From: Dyella sp. GSA-30 | GTDB taxonomy: Bacteria > Pseudomonadota > Gammaproteobacteria > Xanthomonadales > Rhodanobacteraceae | NCBI RefSeq assembly: GCF_027924605.1 | Contig: NZ_AP027042.1 | Location: 1,589,524-1,653,523, forward strand | Length of the DNA stretch: 64,000 bases | Direction: 5' to 3' | Shown here: positions 1 to 9,371 of the stretch, one piece after another | How positions within the stretch are numbered: position 1 is the stretch's first letter | Layout of the letters: each line of letters starts with the position of its first letter | Made by a program: the position numbers and the translations under genes | The notes under the pieces: model-generated | What the model saw: only the letters and a program-made list of their open reading frames with translations | Told to the model about the DNA's origin: nothing | Database searches by the model: none

Positions 1-1
1 C

Positions 2-424
2 GCGAAGCGCCGGATGGAGCTGGTGGGCGACGTCAACGGCGTGCGTGTGTACGACGACTTTGCGCATCACCCCACCGCGATCGCCACCACGTTGGCCGGC
101 CTGCGCGCGAATGTCGGCAAGGCGCGGATTCTGGTAGCGCTGGAGCCGCGTTCGAACTCCATGCGCCTGGGCGCGCATGCCGATGGGCTCGCGCCGTCGC
201 TGGCCGACGCGGATGCCGTGGTCTTTCTGCAGCGCCCCGAACTTCCCTGGGACGCACAACGTGTCACCGACGCCTTGCATGGCCGCGGCGCCACCGCGCC
301 GACGGTCGATGCACTGATCGCCGCGCTGCGGGCACAGGCCCGTCCGGGCGACCACGTGGTGTTCATGTCCAACGGCGGTTTCGAGGCGGCGCCGCGGCGT
401 TTCGTGCAGGCATTGTCGGGCTGA
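2..424 (+). CDS. mpl: UDP-N-acetylmuramate:tripeptide ligase Mpl, C-terminal part
   Basis: The window opens inside this gene; about 140 C-terminal residues are present. Mpl attaches recycled L-Ala-gamma-D-Glu-meso-DAP tripeptide to UDP-MurNAc in cytoplasmic murein recycling. The visible part starts with a KRRMELVGDVNGV stretch followed by VYDDFAHHPTAI, the signature of the Mur ligase C-terminal domain in Mpl. It continues with ALEPRSNSMRLG and ends with FMSNGGFEAAPRRF, as in the family. Other Mur ligases have a different DxxHxP context, so the Mpl assignment is fairly specific. It lies 17 bases upstream of the Lon-N-like gene. Confidence 0.93.
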   Translation, partial: AKRRMELVGDVNGVRVYDDFAHHPTAIATTLAGLRANVGKARILVALEPRSNSMRLGAHADGLAPSLADADAVVFLQRPELPWDAQRVTDALHGRGATAPTVDALIAALRAQARPGDHVVFMSNGGFEAAPRRFVQALSG

Positions 425-441
425 TTCCGTACACTGCGCCC

Positions 442-1044
442 ATGGCCGCTTCCATGCCCACCTTGGACTTGCCGCTGTTCCCGCTGGGTACCGTGCTGTA
501 CCCGGGCGGACAGTTGCAGCTGCGCATTTTCGAGCGGCGTTATCTGGACATGGTGCGCGAGTGCGCCCGCACCGGCAGCCCGTTCGGTGTCTGCATGATT
601 CTCGAGGGCCAGGAGGCGGGCTTGCCGGCGATCCCGGCGGCCGTGGGCACCCTGGCGCGCATCGCCGATTTTCATAATCGCGAAGACGGTCTGCTCGGTA
701 TCGTCACCGAGGGTGGCGAGCGCTTTCGCGCGCGCCGTACGCGCATCCGCGACGATGGACTGGTGCGTGGCGAAGTCGAGCTGTGGCCGGAGGAGCCCAA
801 GGTATCGGTGCCGGTCGAGTTCGCGCTGCTGGCGACTATCCTCGAACGCCTGATCGACAACATGGCACCGCAGTGGCGGCACGCGCCCCGTAGCGCCTAT
901 GACGATGCGGGCTGGGTGGGTTTTCGCCTGGCCGAGTTGCTGCCGTTGCATGCGGACGAACAGCAGCACATGCTCGAGCTCAACGATCCGGTACGCCGCC
1001 TGGCCGAACTGCGTGACATCCTGCCGAGATTCCAGAAGGACTAA
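442..1044 (+). CDS. LON peptidase substrate-binding domain protein
   Basis: A 200-residue protein made only of the N-terminal (LAN) domain of Lon protease. The family signature is the opening LPLFPLGTVLYPGGQLQLRIFERRY, in which a PLFPL strand is followed by a P-G-x2-L-x-L-x-I-F-E-R-Y block. No AAA+ or serine protease domain follows, so it is not Lon itself. Stand-alone copies of this domain are common in Proteobacteria and their role is unsettled, perhaps substrate or adaptor binding. The ATG at 442 follows mpl closely, and the next gene begins 32 bases after its stop, so the three may be co-transcribed. Confidence 0.85.
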   Translation: MAASMPTLDLPLFPLGTVLYPGGQLQLRIFERRYLDMVRECARTGSPFGVCMILEGQEAGLPAIPAAVGTLARIADFHNREDGLLGIVTEGGERFRARRTRIRDDGLVRGEVELWPEEPKVSVPVEFALLATILERLIDNMAPQWRHAPRSAYDDAGWVGFRLAELLPLHADEQQHMLELNDPVRRLAELRDILPRFQKD

Positions 1045-1076
1045 ACTGCATGCCTTCTCTTTATGGCGAGGCGCGC

Positions 1077-1898
1077 ATGAGTTCATTGGCCGGCAAGACC
1101 CTGTTCATCACTGGCGCATCACGTGGCATCGGGCTGGCGATAGCGCTACGTGCCGCGCGCGACGGTGCCAATATCGCCATTGCCGCCAAGAGCAGCGTGG
1201 CGAACCCGAAGCTGCCTGGTACCATCTACAGCGCCGCTGAGCAGATCGTCGCGGCGGGCGGCAAGGCCTTGCCGATCAAATGCGATATCCGCGAAGAAGC
1301 CGAAGTACAGGCCGCGGTCGCGGCGACGGTGGAAGCGTTCGGTGGCATCGACATCCTGGTCAACAACGCCAGTGCGATCTGGCTGGCCGGTGCGCTGGAT
1401 ACGCCGATGAAACGCTTCGACCTCATGCAGCAGGTGAACGCACGCGGCAGTTTCCTTTGCGCGCAGGCCTGCCTGCCGCATCTGCTCCGCTCGGACAATC
1501 CGCACATCCTCACGCTCGCGCCGCCGCCTTCGCTCGATCCGAAATGGTGGGCGCCGCATACCGGTTACACCCTGGCAAAGATGGGCATGAGTTTCGTCAC
1601 GCTGGGTCTGGCTGGCGAGTTCGGTCCGCAGGGTGTCGCCGTCAACGCTTTGTGGCCGCGTACGATCGTCGCCACCGATGCGTTGAACATGATTGCGGGT
1701 GTCGCCATCGACCGCTGCCGCAAGCCCGAGATCGTTGCCGATGCGGCACATGCGGTGCTGAGCCGAAGCGCGAAGGGTTTCGCCGGCAACTTCCTTATCG
1801 ACGAAGAGGTATTGCGCGAAGACGGCGTTCATGACTTCTCGGCCTACGCCGTCGATGCCACGCAGCCTCTTTTGCCCGACCTATTCCTGGAAGCCTAG
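1077..1898 (+). CDS. SDR family NAD(P)-dependent oxidoreductase
   Basis: A short-chain dehydrogenase/reductase of 273 residues. The N-terminus carries the Rossmann motif TGASRGIG, then NNAS for the central strand, and YTLAK supplies the catalytic YxxxK pair. The sequence style ([20 protein letters not shown]) resembles the HSDL2-like SDR group, whose substrates are not well defined. An ATG at 1050 would add nine residues, but the ATG at 1077 has a purine-rich GGCGAGG just upstream and begins right before the first Rossmann strand, so it is preferred. The gene ends 10 bases before the glyoxalase-family gene. Confidence 0.87.
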   Translation: MSSLAGKTLFITGASRGIGLAIALRAARDGANIAIAAKSSVANPKLPGTIYSAAEQIVAAGGKALPIKCDIREEAEVQAAVAATVEAFGGIDILVNNASAIWLAGALDTPMKRFDLMQQVNARGSFLCAQACLPHLLRSDNPHILTLAPPPSLDPKWWAPHTGYTLAKMGMSFVTLGLAGEFGPQGVAVNALWPRTIVATDALNMIAGVAIDRCRKPEIVADAAHAVLSRSAKGFAGNFLIDEEVLREDGVHDFSAYAVDATQPLLPDLFLEA

Positions 1899-1908
1899 AA
1901 GACCTCTT

Positions 1909-2328
1909 ATGAAGTACCTGCACACCATGATCCGCGTCCGCGACGTCGATGCCAGCTTGCGCTTTTTCTGTGAAGGCCTCGGTTTGAAGGAAAACCGTCG
2001 CATGGACAACGCGGCCGGCAAGTTCACGCTGATCTTTCTGGCCGCGCCGGAAACGCCGGACGCGGAAATCGAACTGACGCACAACTGGGACTCGCAAGAG
2101 GACTATGGCAGCGCGCGCAACTTCGGCCACCTGGCGTTCCAGGTCGAGGACATCTACAAGACCTGCGCACACCTTCAATCGATGGGTTACACCATCAACC
2201 GCCCACCGCGCGACGGCCACATGGCTTTCGTGCGCTCGCCGGACCTGATTTCGGTGGAGTTGCTGCAGAACGGGCATCTGCCGCCGCAGGAACCCTGGGC
2301 GTCGATGCCCAACACCGGCGTTTGGTAA
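1909..2328 (+). CDS. VOC family protein, lactoylglutathione lyase-like
   Basis: A 139-residue vicinal-oxygen-chelate protein. [20 protein letters not shown] is the typical start of glyoxalase I: the histidine is the first metal ligand and is followed by the DxxxSxxFF helix. [19 protein letters not shown] and [13 protein letters not shown] match the remaining metal-site strands. Lactoylglutathione lyase detoxifies methylglyoxal. The protein is shorter than some GloA proteins, and GFGHIGI is replaced by NFGHLAF, so a related VOC enzyme is possible. It lies 10 bases after the SDR gene and is probably in the same transcript. Confidence 0.82.
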   Translation: MKYLHTMIRVRDVDASLRFFCEGLGLKENRRMDNAAGKFTLIFLAAPETPDAEIELTHNWDSQEDYGSARNFGHLAFQVEDIYKTCAHLQSMGYTINRPPRDGHMAFVRSPDLISVELLQNGHLPPQEPWASMPNTGVW

Positions 2329-2602
2329 CGCTGGGCGCCAGGGCACGAGGGGCGTTCAGCTCCCTCGTGCCGCTAGGCCATTCGTTCTACCGAACGCCCC
2401 CGTATTCGGGCTTCCGTTCGAGTGCAATGCCCCGTTTTGACCAGTAGCTGTCATCCACGCCGGTGTATATTGTGTGATGCATATCACGCTTTAGTAACAG
2501 TCGCACCCGGTTAATAACCGGCGCCGTACCGGCCAGGTGTTGAAGGGAAGGGGGCCTCGACCTGGTCGCGACTTTTGACCCGATTTGGGTTTGGGAGGAG
2601 CG

Positions 2603-3943
2603 ATGGCTGCAATGGGGGATGACGCCAAGCGCTGCGTTGTCTGGTTCGGCCGTCCAGCCGAACAGGAACGACAACAGCTGGCGAATGCGGGATGGATCAC
2701 CCGCGTAGCCGAAGCCGACGGGCAAGGCGGAGTAGGACGTCGTAATGGCGACATCGTGGTGGCGTTGGCGGATCTGCGCGACACGAGCGCGCAGTCCGTG
2801 CAGGCCATGGAGCGGTTGATGGCAGAACATCCTCGCCTGCCGTGGCTGGCGCTGGTGTCGCCGGATATGCCGACGCTGGAGTCGCCGTTCGAACGTATAC
2901 TTCAAGCGAGCATGGATTTCTTTACCGACCCGCTGGATGTCGAGCGCCTGCTCGACGCACTGCGACGTCTCAGTGGCGAGCTGCGCTTGCAGTCGCAGCA
3001 TGACGCGCTCGGTATCACCGGCGACAGCGAAGCTACCTGCGCGGTGATCGCCAGCGTACGCAAGTACGCGCCGGTCGAACTGCCGGTACTGATTACCGGC
3101 GAAACCGGTACCGGCAAGGAAGTGGCCGCGCGCGCCTTGCATGCGTTGTCGGTGCGTTCCGATCGGCCGTTCGCCGCGATCAACTGCGGTGCCCTGCCGC
3201 CCAACCTGGTGCATTCGGAACTGTTCGGGCACGAACGCGGTGCCTTCACCGGCGCCAATGCGCGCCGTATCGGGCATTTTGAAACAGCAGCGGGCGGCAC
3301 GGTGTTTCTCGACGAAATCGGCGATCTGCCGCTGGATGCGCAAACCAATCTGCTGCGCTTTTTGCAGGAAGGTACGGTCGAACGCGTCGGGTCCAGTCAA
3401 TCGATCAAATTGGACGTGCGCGTGCTGGCAGCCACGCATGTCGACCTGGAAAAGGCCGTCGCACAGGGCCGTTTCCGTGAGGATCTCTATTACCGCTTGA
3501 ACGTATTGCGCCTGCGCATGCCGGCCTTGCGCGAGCGAGGCGATGATGTCGAATTGCTGGCACAGCAATTTCTCGATGCATTCCGTGAGCAGCACAGCAG
3601 TCACGCCCGTGCATTCAGTCGGTCGGCGCGCCAGGCGATGCGCAACTTCGCCTGGCCGGGCAATGTGCGTGAGTTGCTCAATCGTGTGCAGCGCGCGGCG
3701 GTGGTGGCCGAGGATGCATTGATCAGCGTGGCGGATCTGGATTTATCCGATGTGTCGGCATCCACGGCAGCACGTTCCAGTCTGGGCCATACGCGGGTGG
3801 CCGCCGAGCGCGACGCGATCATCGCGTGCCTGCGCGAAAGCCATTTCAATATCAGCGAGTGTGCGCGTCGCCTGAAGGTCTCGCGGGTGACGATCTATCG
3901 GCTGTGCAAGAAGCATCAGCTTGCGCTCGACGAACTGCGCTGA
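2603..3943 (+). CDS. VpsR-type sigma-54-dependent transcriptional activator
   Basis: A 446-residue enhancer-binding protein. Residues 1-125 form a receiver-like domain without the usual phosphoacceptor pattern, resembling the VpsR N-terminal domain. The AAA+ core has Walker A GETGTGKE, the sigma-54 contact loop GAFTGA, Walker B GGTVFLDEIG and the arginine region FREDLYYRLNVL. The C-terminus is a Fis-type helix-turn-helix (NISECARRLKVSRVTIYRL). The ATG at 2603 has GGGAGGAG eight bases upstream; a TTG 18 bases earlier is less likely. VpsR relatives control exopolysaccharide genes, some in response to c-di-GMP, but no target genes lie beside this one. It is a single-gene unit with a long leader. 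Confidence 0.9.
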   Translation: MAAMGDDAKRCVVWFGRPAEQERQQLANAGWITRVAEADGQGGVGRRNGDIVVALADLRDTSAQSVQAMERLMAEHPRLPWLALVSPDMPTLESPFERILQASMDFFTDPLDVERLLDALRRLSGELRLQSQHDALGITGDSEATCAVIASVRKYAPVELPVLITGETGTGKEVAARALHALSVRSDRPFAAINCGALPPNLVHSELFGHERGAFTGANARRIGHFETAAGGTVFLDEIGDLPLDAQTNLLRFLQEGTVERVGSSQSIKLDVRVLAATHVDLEKAVAQGRFREDLYYRLNVLRLRMPALRERGDDVELLAQQFLDAFREQHSSHARAFSRSARQAMRNFAWPGNVRELLNRVQRAAVVAEDALISVADLDLSDVSASTAARSSLGHTRVAAERDAIIACLRESHFNISECARRLKVSRVTIYRLCKKHQLALDELR

Positions 3944-3967
3944 AAGAGCCCGACCCCAAAAAGAGGA

Positions 3968-4002
3968 AGGCCCCCGACCCGCAGGGGACGGGTCGGGGGC
4001 TT
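3968..4002 (+). terminator. GC-rich terminator-like hairpin after the sigma-54 activator
   Basis: An 11-bp perfect stem (GCCCCCGACCC at 3970 paired with 3990-4000) with a 9-base loop lies 25 bases after the stop codon. Only a weak TT follows, so intrinsic termination may be partial. Confidence 0.55.
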
Positions 4003-4070
4003 CCATTGGTGCCCCGGCTACAGGGGTTGCCGGGTTACCGCCCACGTTGCCACCGGCATAGCTCGATGGC

Positions 4071-4280
4071 TTAACTCATAAGCCGACGCATCAGCAGCGG
4101 CTGCTCGCCATCTGCGTCGACGCTCGAATCGTCCTGGTCTGAACCTTCTTCAGAGGAGGTCTGCGCGCCCTCGTGCACATCACCCGCATGTGCACGAATC
4201 GCTGCCAGTGTGGCAGCGAGGCTCGCCAGTGATGCCGCCGCGATCTCGCGATGCGCGTTGGATTTGTGCGGGCTCTCCAT
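4071..4280 (-). CDS. Small acidic hypothetical protein
   Basis: A 69-residue reading frame starting at the ATG ending at 4280, with GGGGAG seven bases upstream on the minus strand. The N-terminal half is an alanine-rich helix (REIAAASLASLAATLAAI). The C-terminal half is strongly acidic and serine-rich (SSEEGSDQDDSSVDADGE) and ends in LLMRRLMS. No domain is recognised. It is divergent from argD and convergent with the sigma-54 activator. The good ribosome-binding site and sensible codon use support it, but it could still be spurious. Confidence 0.45.
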   Translation of the reverse strand: MESPHKSNAHREIAAASLASLAATLAAIRAHAGDVHEGAQTSSEEGSDQDDSSVDADGEQPLLMRRLMS

Positions 4281-4634
4281 CGTCGCTCCCCTATCCGTGT
4301 TGCACAGGAGTGATGGCAATCGGCATGCCAAGCGAGAAAATGGCTCAACTGCGCCATTTTTCGGCAAATCGCGTCGAATTTCGAAGGGGTGTCGTATTGC
4401 GCGCGTTACAGCTGAGCGGCCGGCGGCGCGCGTGTCGACCCCTGAAAAATGGCGTGGTTGTCGCGTTTTTCGGTGGGTGTAACAGGGTTGATACAGCTTG
4501 CCAGCTTGTTACAGTGTCGACGTGCAAAGCAGGGTCGCTAGCCGTACGATGTATGTCCGATGCGGGCGCCCCAGGGCCGCATTCATCCCCTTTGACCGAT
4601 GTGGCGTCGCCCTGGCGATGCCTGGAGCACTTTC
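4281..4634. other. Divergent intergenic region upstream of argD
   Basis: About 350 bases without a convincing gene between the small acidic protein and argD. It contains an 8-bp inverted repeat (AAAATGGC at 4337 against GCCATTTT ending 4360), with further copies of the AAAATGGC core near 4443. No operator could be named. Confidence 0.5.
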
Positions 4635-5870
4635 ATGCAATCGCAAGACGGTTCGGCACAGTCACTCATCGATCTCGGCAAGCGCTATTGGCTGCCGGTG
4701 TATCGACCGCGCGACCTGGTGCTCGACCACGGCAAGGGCGCGCGCGTGTGGGACACCACCGGCCGCGACTACGTCGACCTGGGTGGCGGCATTGCGGTCA
4801 ACGCGCTCGGCCACCAGGACCCCGATTTGCTGGAGGCGCTGACCACCCAGGCGCAGAAGCTCTGGCACGCCAGCAACGTGTTCTACACCGAGCCGCCGCT
4901 ACGGCTGGCCGAGGAACTGGTCGAGGCCTCCGGCTTTGCCGAGCGCGTCTTCTTGTGCAACTCCGGTGCGGAAGCCAACGAGGCGGCGATCAAGCTGGTG
5001 CGCAAGTGGGCAACGGCGCAGGGTCGTCCTGCGGACAAGCGCGTCATCATCACGTTCCGCGGCTCGTTCCATGGCCGTACGCTGGCCACGGTAACAGCCA
5101 CCGCGCAGCCGAAGTACCAGGAAGGCTACGAGCCTCTGCCCGGTGGCTTCCGCTATCTCGATTTCAACGATGCCGCCGCGCTGGAAGCCGCCTTTGCCCA
5201 GGGCGATGTGGCAGCCGTCATGCTCGAACCGGTGCAGGGCGAAGGCGGCGTGCTGCCGGCCACATCCGGTTTCATCCGGCGCGCGCGCGAATTGTGCGAC
5301 CAGTACAACGCCTTGCTGGTGCTGGACGAAATCCAGTGCGGCATGGGGCGCACCGGCACCTTGTTCGCGCATACACAGGATGATGTCACCCCCGATATCG
5401 TCACCCTGGCCAAGGCGCTGGGTTGCGGCTTCCCGATCGGCGCCATGCTCGCTGGTCCGAAGGTGGCCGAGGTAATGCAGTTTGGTGCGCATGGCACCAC
5501 CTTCGGCGGCAATCCGATGGCGGCAGCGGTGGCGCGTGTCGCGCTGCGCAAGCTTTCCTCGCCGGAAATCCAGGCCAATGTGGACAACCAGGCGCAGGTG
5601 CTGCGCGACAAGCTGGCCGTGCTCAACAGCGAGCTGAATATCTTTTCGGAAGTTCGCGGTCGCGGGCTGATGATCGGCGCCGTGCTGGCCGATGCGTACA
5701 AGGGCAAGGCCGGCGACATCCTCAACTACGCTGCTGCGCATGGTTTGCTGGTGCTTCAGGCCGGACCCGATGTATTGCGTTTCGTGCCGCCGCTCAATAT
5801 CGGTGAGGAAGACATGGCCGAAGGTGTGAAGCGTTTGGGCGATGCGTTACGGGCGTTCGTCGCTGGCTGA
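4635..5870 (+). CDS. argD: Acetylornithine/succinylornithine aminotransferase
   Basis: A class III PLP-dependent aminotransferase of 411 residues. ArgD transfers the amino group from glutamate to N-acetylglutamate semialdehyde in arginine synthesis; in many bacteria it also serves as DapC or, as AstC, in arginine breakdown. Seen: FLCNSGAEANEAAIKLVRK, the GSFHGRT loop, LVLDEIQCGMGRTG and the PLP lysine at about residue 260 in TLAKALG. The ATG at 4635 has GGAG eight bases upstream. No arginine genes are adjacent, so the biosynthetic rather than catabolic role is inferred from sequence style only. Confidence 0.88.
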   Translation: MQSQDGSAQSLIDLGKRYWLPVYRPRDLVLDHGKGARVWDTTGRDYVDLGGGIAVNALGHQDPDLLEALTTQAQKLWHASNVFYTEPPLRLAEELVEASGFAERVFLCNSGAEANEAAIKLVRKWATAQGRPADKRVIITFRGSFHGRTLATVTATAQPKYQEGYEPLPGGFRYLDFNDAAALEAAFAQGDVAAVMLEPVQGEGGVLPATSGFIRRARELCDQYNALLVLDEIQCGMGRTGTLFAHTQDDVTPDIVTLAKALGCGFPIGAMLAGPKVAEVMQFGAHGTTFGGNPMAAAVARVALRKLSSPEIQANVDNQAQVLRDKLAVLNSELNIFSEVRGRGLMIGAVLADAYKGKAGDILNYAAAHGLLVLQAGPDVLRFVPPLNIGEEDMAEGVKRLGDALRAFVAG

Positions 5871-5877
5871 TGGCTGC

Positions 5878-5899
5878 GGTCGCGATTGAGGTCGCGACC
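5878..5899. terminator. Possible terminator hairpin between convergent argD and channel gene
   Basis: GGTCGCGA and TCGCGACC form an 8-bp stem with a 6-base loop, seven bases after the argD stop. No T-tract follows on either strand, so termination is only a suggestion. Confidence 0.35.
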
Positions 5900-5928
5900 G
5901 TCCCCCTGTAATACATGGCAGAAGAGAA

Positions 5929-6786
5929 TCAAAACTTCTCTAGCCGCGCCCCACACCCCCGGCAAAACTTCGCATCCGCCGCATGATCGGCAAGATCATA
6001 AGCCGCGCAATGCGCCCCGTGTTTCGAACGCATCTCCGCCGCCAGCTCCGCTGCAAAGATCCCCGTAGGCACGGCGATAATGCTGTAACCCACCAGCATG
6101 ATCACCGATGTCACCATCTGCCCCAACGTGGTGTGCGGCGTGATGTCGCCGAAGCCCACCGTCGTCATCGTCACGATGGCCCAGTACATCGAGCGTGGGA
6201 TGCTGTCGAACCCGTTCTCCGGCCCTTCGATCAGATACATCAGTGCGCCGAAGATCACCACGAGCGTCATGATCGTGCTGATGAAGATAAGAATCTTGCG
6301 TCGAGCGCGTATGAGCGTCGACCACAACAGATCGGCCTCGCCCATGTACTGGGTCAACTTCAGAATGCGGAAGATGCGCAGGATGCGTAGCGCGCGGATC
6401 ACCACCAGATACTGGCTGCCGATGAAGAACAGGCTCAGATAGGTCGGCAATACGGCCAGCAGGTCGACGATCCCGAAGAAGCTGAAGATGTAGCGCCATG
6501 GCCGGTTGACCACGGCGATGCGCATGCCGAACTCGATCGTGAAGGCGATCGTGAACAGCCATTCCAGTGCGTAGAAAACGCGACTCCAGCCGATGTGCAG
6601 ATTGGCCACAGTGTCGAGTATCGACACGAGGATGCTACCTACGATCATGACGATCAGCGCCAGGTCGAAAGCGCGCCCGGCGCGGTCGTCATGGCCGAAG
6701 ATGATATGGAACCAATGCGCGCGCCACGGTGCGCCTTTTGCTGGACTGAATCGCGTCAGTGCCGACTGCGTCGCGCGCTGGTTCAT
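5929..6786 (-). CDS. Voltage-gated potassium channel family protein
   Basis: A 285-residue six-helix ion channel in the inner membrane. The S4 voltage-sensor helix is visible as VVIRALRILRIFRILKL with regularly spaced arginines. The pore loop has TMTTVGFGD, a potassium selectivity filter. After S6 a short cytoplasmic tail ends in FCRGCGARLE, which looks like half of a zinc ribbon; the expected first CxxC is replaced by HCAAY. The ATG ending at 6786 has AAGGA upstream and gives a normal N-terminus. It follows hemL by 19 bases and may be co-transcribed with it, without an obvious functional link. Confidence 0.9.
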   Translation of the reverse strand: MNQRATQSALTRFSPAKGAPWRAHWFHIIFGHDDRAGRAFDLALIVMIVGSILVSILDTVANLHIGWSRVFYALEWLFTIAFTIEFGMRIAVVNRPWRYIFSFFGIVDLLAVLPTYLSLFFIGSQYLVVIRALRILRIFRILKLTQYMGEADLLWSTLIRARRKILIFISTIMTLVVIFGALMYLIEGPENGFDSIPRSMYWAIVTMTTVGFGDITPHTTLGQMVTSVIMLVGYSIIAVPTGIFAAELAAEMRSKHGAHCAAYDLADHAADAKFCRGCGARLEKF

Positions 6787-6805
6787 GGGAAAAATCCTTC
6801 TGTCG

Positions 6806-8092
6806 TTATCCTTTGTCGAGCGATTGCAACACGTCGCGCGATGCCTGCAAAGTCGCGGCGATGTCCTCATCGCTGTGCGCGCTGGATAGAAACCCGGCTT
6901 CGAAGGCCGAGGGTGCGAGGTAGATCCCGCGCTCCAGCATGCCGTGGAAATAGCGGTTGAATCGTGTCGTATCCGCTTTGGTCGCCTGTGCGTAGCTGGT
7001 GACCGTTTCGCCGGTAAAGAACAGGCCGAACATGCCGCCCACGCGGTTCACACTGAACGGCACGCCCGCACCATCGGCGACCGCCTGCAGGCCATCGGTG
7101 AGCACTCGAGTGCGCGCAGCCAGCGTGTCGTAGAAGCCCGGTGCCTGGATCAGCTCCAGCATCGCCAGACCTGCCGCCATGGCGACCGGGTTACCGGAAA
7201 GCGTGCCGGCCTGGTAGATCGGGCCCGCCGGTGCTACCTGCTCCATCAGGTCGCGACGGCCGCCATAGGCACCCACCGGCATACCGCCGCCGATGATCTT
7301 GCCGAAGGTGGTGAGATCCGGCGTGATGCCGTAATGCGCCTGCGCGCCGCCCAGCGCCACACGGAAACCGGTCATCACTTCGTCGAAGATCAGCAGTGCG
7401 CCCGATTGCGTGCACAGCTCGCGCAGACCTTGCAAATAGCCGTCTACCGGCAGGATGCAGTTCATATTGCCCGCAACCGGTTCGATGATCAGTCCGGCGA
7501 TCTCATGGCCGTGTTCGGCAAACAGTGCTTTGGCTGCCTGCAGATCGTTATAGGGCAGGGTGAGCGTGAGATCGGCATTTTCCTTGGGCACGCCAGGCGA
7601 GGTAGGCACACCGAACGTGAGCGCGCCCGAGCCGGCTTTCACCAGAAAGCTATCGCCATGGCCGTGGTAGCAACCCTCGAATTTGACGATCTTCGAGCGT
7701 CCCGTGGCGCCGCGCGCCAGGCGGATCGCCGACATCGTCGCCTCGGTACCCGAATTGACCATGCGCACCATATCCACCGAGGGGATCAGTTTGACGATGG
7801 TTTCGGCCATAGTGACTTCGGCCGGGCACGGTGTGCCGAACGAAAGGCCATCGCGTATAGCGCGTTCTACCGCTTCGCGCACATGCGGATGATTGTGGCC
7901 GACGATCATCGGCCCCCACGAGCCCACGTAGTCAATATAGCGCTTGCCTTCGACGTCCCACAGGTAGGCGCCGTCCGCGCGCGCCGTGAAGAACGGTTCG
8001 CCGCCGACCGATTTGAAGGCGCGTACCGGCGAATTCACGCCGCCGGGCATCAGCTGTTGCGCGCGCTGGAAAAGTTCGTGGTTGCTGCTCAT
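6806..8092 (-). CDS. hemL: Glutamate-1-semialdehyde 2,1-aminomutase
   Basis: HemL (428 residues, the family's usual length) converts glutamate-1-semialdehyde to 5-aminolevulinate with PLP or PMP, the last step of the C5 route to tetrapyrroles. Seen: the start [22 protein letters not shown], the [17 protein letters not shown] phosphate loop, [12 protein letters not shown] and the PLP lysine at about residue 265 in [16 protein letters not shown]. Its ATG overlaps the thiE stop by four bases (ATGA), so the two genes are translationally coupled. Confidence 0.97.
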   Translation of the reverse strand: MSSNHELFQRAQQLMPGGVNSPVRAFKSVGGEPFFTARADGAYLWDVEGKRYIDYVGSWGPMIVGHNHPHVREAVERAIRDGLSFGTPCPAEVTMAETIVKLIPSVDMVRMVNSGTEATMSAIRLARGATGRSKIVKFEGCYHGHGDSFLVKAGSGALTFGVPTSPGVPKENADLTLTLPYNDLQAAKALFAEHGHEIAGLIIEPVAGNMNCILPVDGYLQGLRELCTQSGALLIFDEVMTGFRVALGGAQAHYGITPDLTTFGKIIGGGMPVGAYGGRRDLMEQVAPAGPIYQAGTLSGNPVAMAAGLAMLELIQAPGFYDTLAARTRVLTDGLQAVADGAGVPFSVNRVGGMFGLFFTGETVTSYAQATKADTTRFNRYFHGMLERGIYLAPSAFEAGFLSSAHSDEDIAATLQASRDVLQSLDKG

Positions 8093-8736
8093 CGGGTCGG
8101 TCCGTTAGGCGTTGAATGGGGAAAGAGATCGGCAAATCGGCGCGCGGCGGCGCGTACGTCGTCGGCGCCGAATACGGCGGAGATCACGGCCAGGTAATCG
8201 GCGCCCGCGTCGATCAGATCGCCGCCATTGTCCGGTGTGATGCCGCCGATCGCTACCCGCGGCACGCCCAGCGCGGCGCTCTGCCGCAACAGCTCAGGTG
8301 GAGCGCGGCGGGCATCCGGCTTAGTGGGCGAGGAGAAAAACGCGCCGAAGGCGACGTAATCGGCACCCGCCGCCGCCATGGCCCGAGCCCGATCGATGCT
8401 GTCGTAACAGGACACGCCAATGATCGCCTGTGCGCCCAGGGTTGCTCGCGCGGCAGCAATATCGCCATCGTCTTCGCCCAGATGGACGCCGTCGGCATCT
8501 GCGGCATGTGCCAGTGCGACATCGTCATTGACGATCATCGGCACGCCGAATTCGGCGCAAAGGGCTTTCAGCGCCAGGGCTTCCTCGCGCCGCCGGGCAT
8601 GATCCGGGGTCTTGTCGCGGTATTGCAGTACCCGGGCGCCGCCTTCCAGCGCCTGGCGCGTCACGGCAAGCAGGTCGAGGCGGGGGCCGTCGGTGATGAT
8701 GTAGAGGCCGCGGCCGGAAAATCGAACAGGGTGCAT
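8089..8736 (-). CDS. thiE: Thiamine phosphate synthase
   Basis: ThiE (215 residues) joins the pyrimidine pyrophosphate and the thiazole phosphate to give thiamine phosphate. Seen: LYIITD at the first strand, [13 protein letters not shown] for pyrophosphate binding, [24 protein letters not shown] with the metal-binding aspartates, [11 protein letters not shown] and the phosphate-binding [25 protein letters not shown]. The ATG ending at 8736 has GGAAGAGA upstream; a long open extension before it reads through the rubredoxin promoter region and is rejected. No TPP riboswitch was recognised. Confidence 0.94.
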   Translation of the reverse strand: MHPVRFSGRGLYIITDGPRLDLLAVTRQALEGGARVLQYRDKTPDHARRREEALALKALCAEFGVPMIVNDDVALAHAADADGVHLGEDDGDIAAARATLGAQAIIGVSCYDSIDRARAMAAAGADYVAFGAFFSSPTKPDARRAPPELLRQSAALGVPRVAIGGITPDNGGDLIDAGADYLAVISAVFGADDVRAAARRFADLFPHSTPNGPTR

Positions 8737-8841
8737 GTCTCTTCCCATGTAAATCTGAGGTGCCGTGACGAAAAAGCGCTTTCGCAACGGCGAGCGAGTT
8801 GCGAGAATGGCGCTTTCCCTAAGCCATTCAAGCCTTTTCTG

Positions 8842-9036
8842 ATGAGTCCTAGCTCCGATACCACCACCCTGCGCAAATGGATGTGCGTCGTTTGCGGTTT
8901 CATTTACGACGAAGCCGAGGGTCTGCCTGACGAAGGCATTGCGCCCGGAACGCGCTGGGCCGATGTGCCGGACACCTGGACCTGCCCGGATTGCGGTGCG
9001 ACCAAGGAAGATTTCGAGATGATCGAAATCGACTGA
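8842..9036 (+). CDS. Rubredoxin
   Basis: A 64-residue single-domain rubredoxin. Two knuckles, CVVCGFIYD and CPDCGATKEDFE, give the four cysteines that bind one iron. The hydrophobic core residues (Y, W in DTWTCPDC, F) are present. Rubredoxins carry single electrons in the cytoplasm, for example to alkane hydroxylases or in oxygen-stress pathways; no partner reductase is adjacent. It is transcribed divergently from thiE with about 105 bases between. The ribosome-binding site is weak. Confidence 0.95.
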   Translation: MSPSSDTTTLRKWMCVVCGFIYDEAEGLPDEGIAPGTRWADVPDTWTCPDCGATKEDFEMIEID

Positions 9037-9194
9037 TCGCGCTCGCGCATCGTCGTCCAAGTCGTATCAGGGCCCGGCCTTGCCGGGCTTTGCCCGTAAA
9101 AGGCCCGATTTCTTCACCTCTGAATCCCTAAGCATCTGTTCTTATGCTCCTGCGCCCCGCCTTTGGGGGCGTGCACTACCAGGAGCCAAACACC

Positions 9195-9371
9195 ATGCAG
9201 CAGTTCATCCCCTTCGAAGACGAGTGGGACATGTTGGAAAAACTGCTTCCCGAGTCGTTGATTCCCTATCGTGTCGGCGTGCCATGCACGCACGGCCTTG
9301 CCGATACACCGGCGGCCAATCAGCGTGCGCCGCTCACGTCGCCATTGATCGTCAACTCGTCGCCGACCTGA
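9195..9371 (+). CDS. Small conserved-looking protein, 58 residues
   Basis: The ATG at 9195 is preceded by AGGAG at a good distance. The product starts MQQFIPFEDEWDMLEKL and continues PESLIPYRVGVPC. From memory, very similar short proteins (a FIPFEDDWD motif followed by LVPYRxGLPC) occur in Xanthomonadales, without known function. The last 52 bases overlap the DUF192 gene tail to tail on the opposite strand, and the composition there becomes less protein-like, so the true end may have changed. No membrane segment or signal peptide is visible. Confidence 0.6.
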   Translation: MQQFIPFEDEWDMLEKLLPESLIPYRVGVPCTHGLADTPAANQRAPLTSPLIVNSSPT

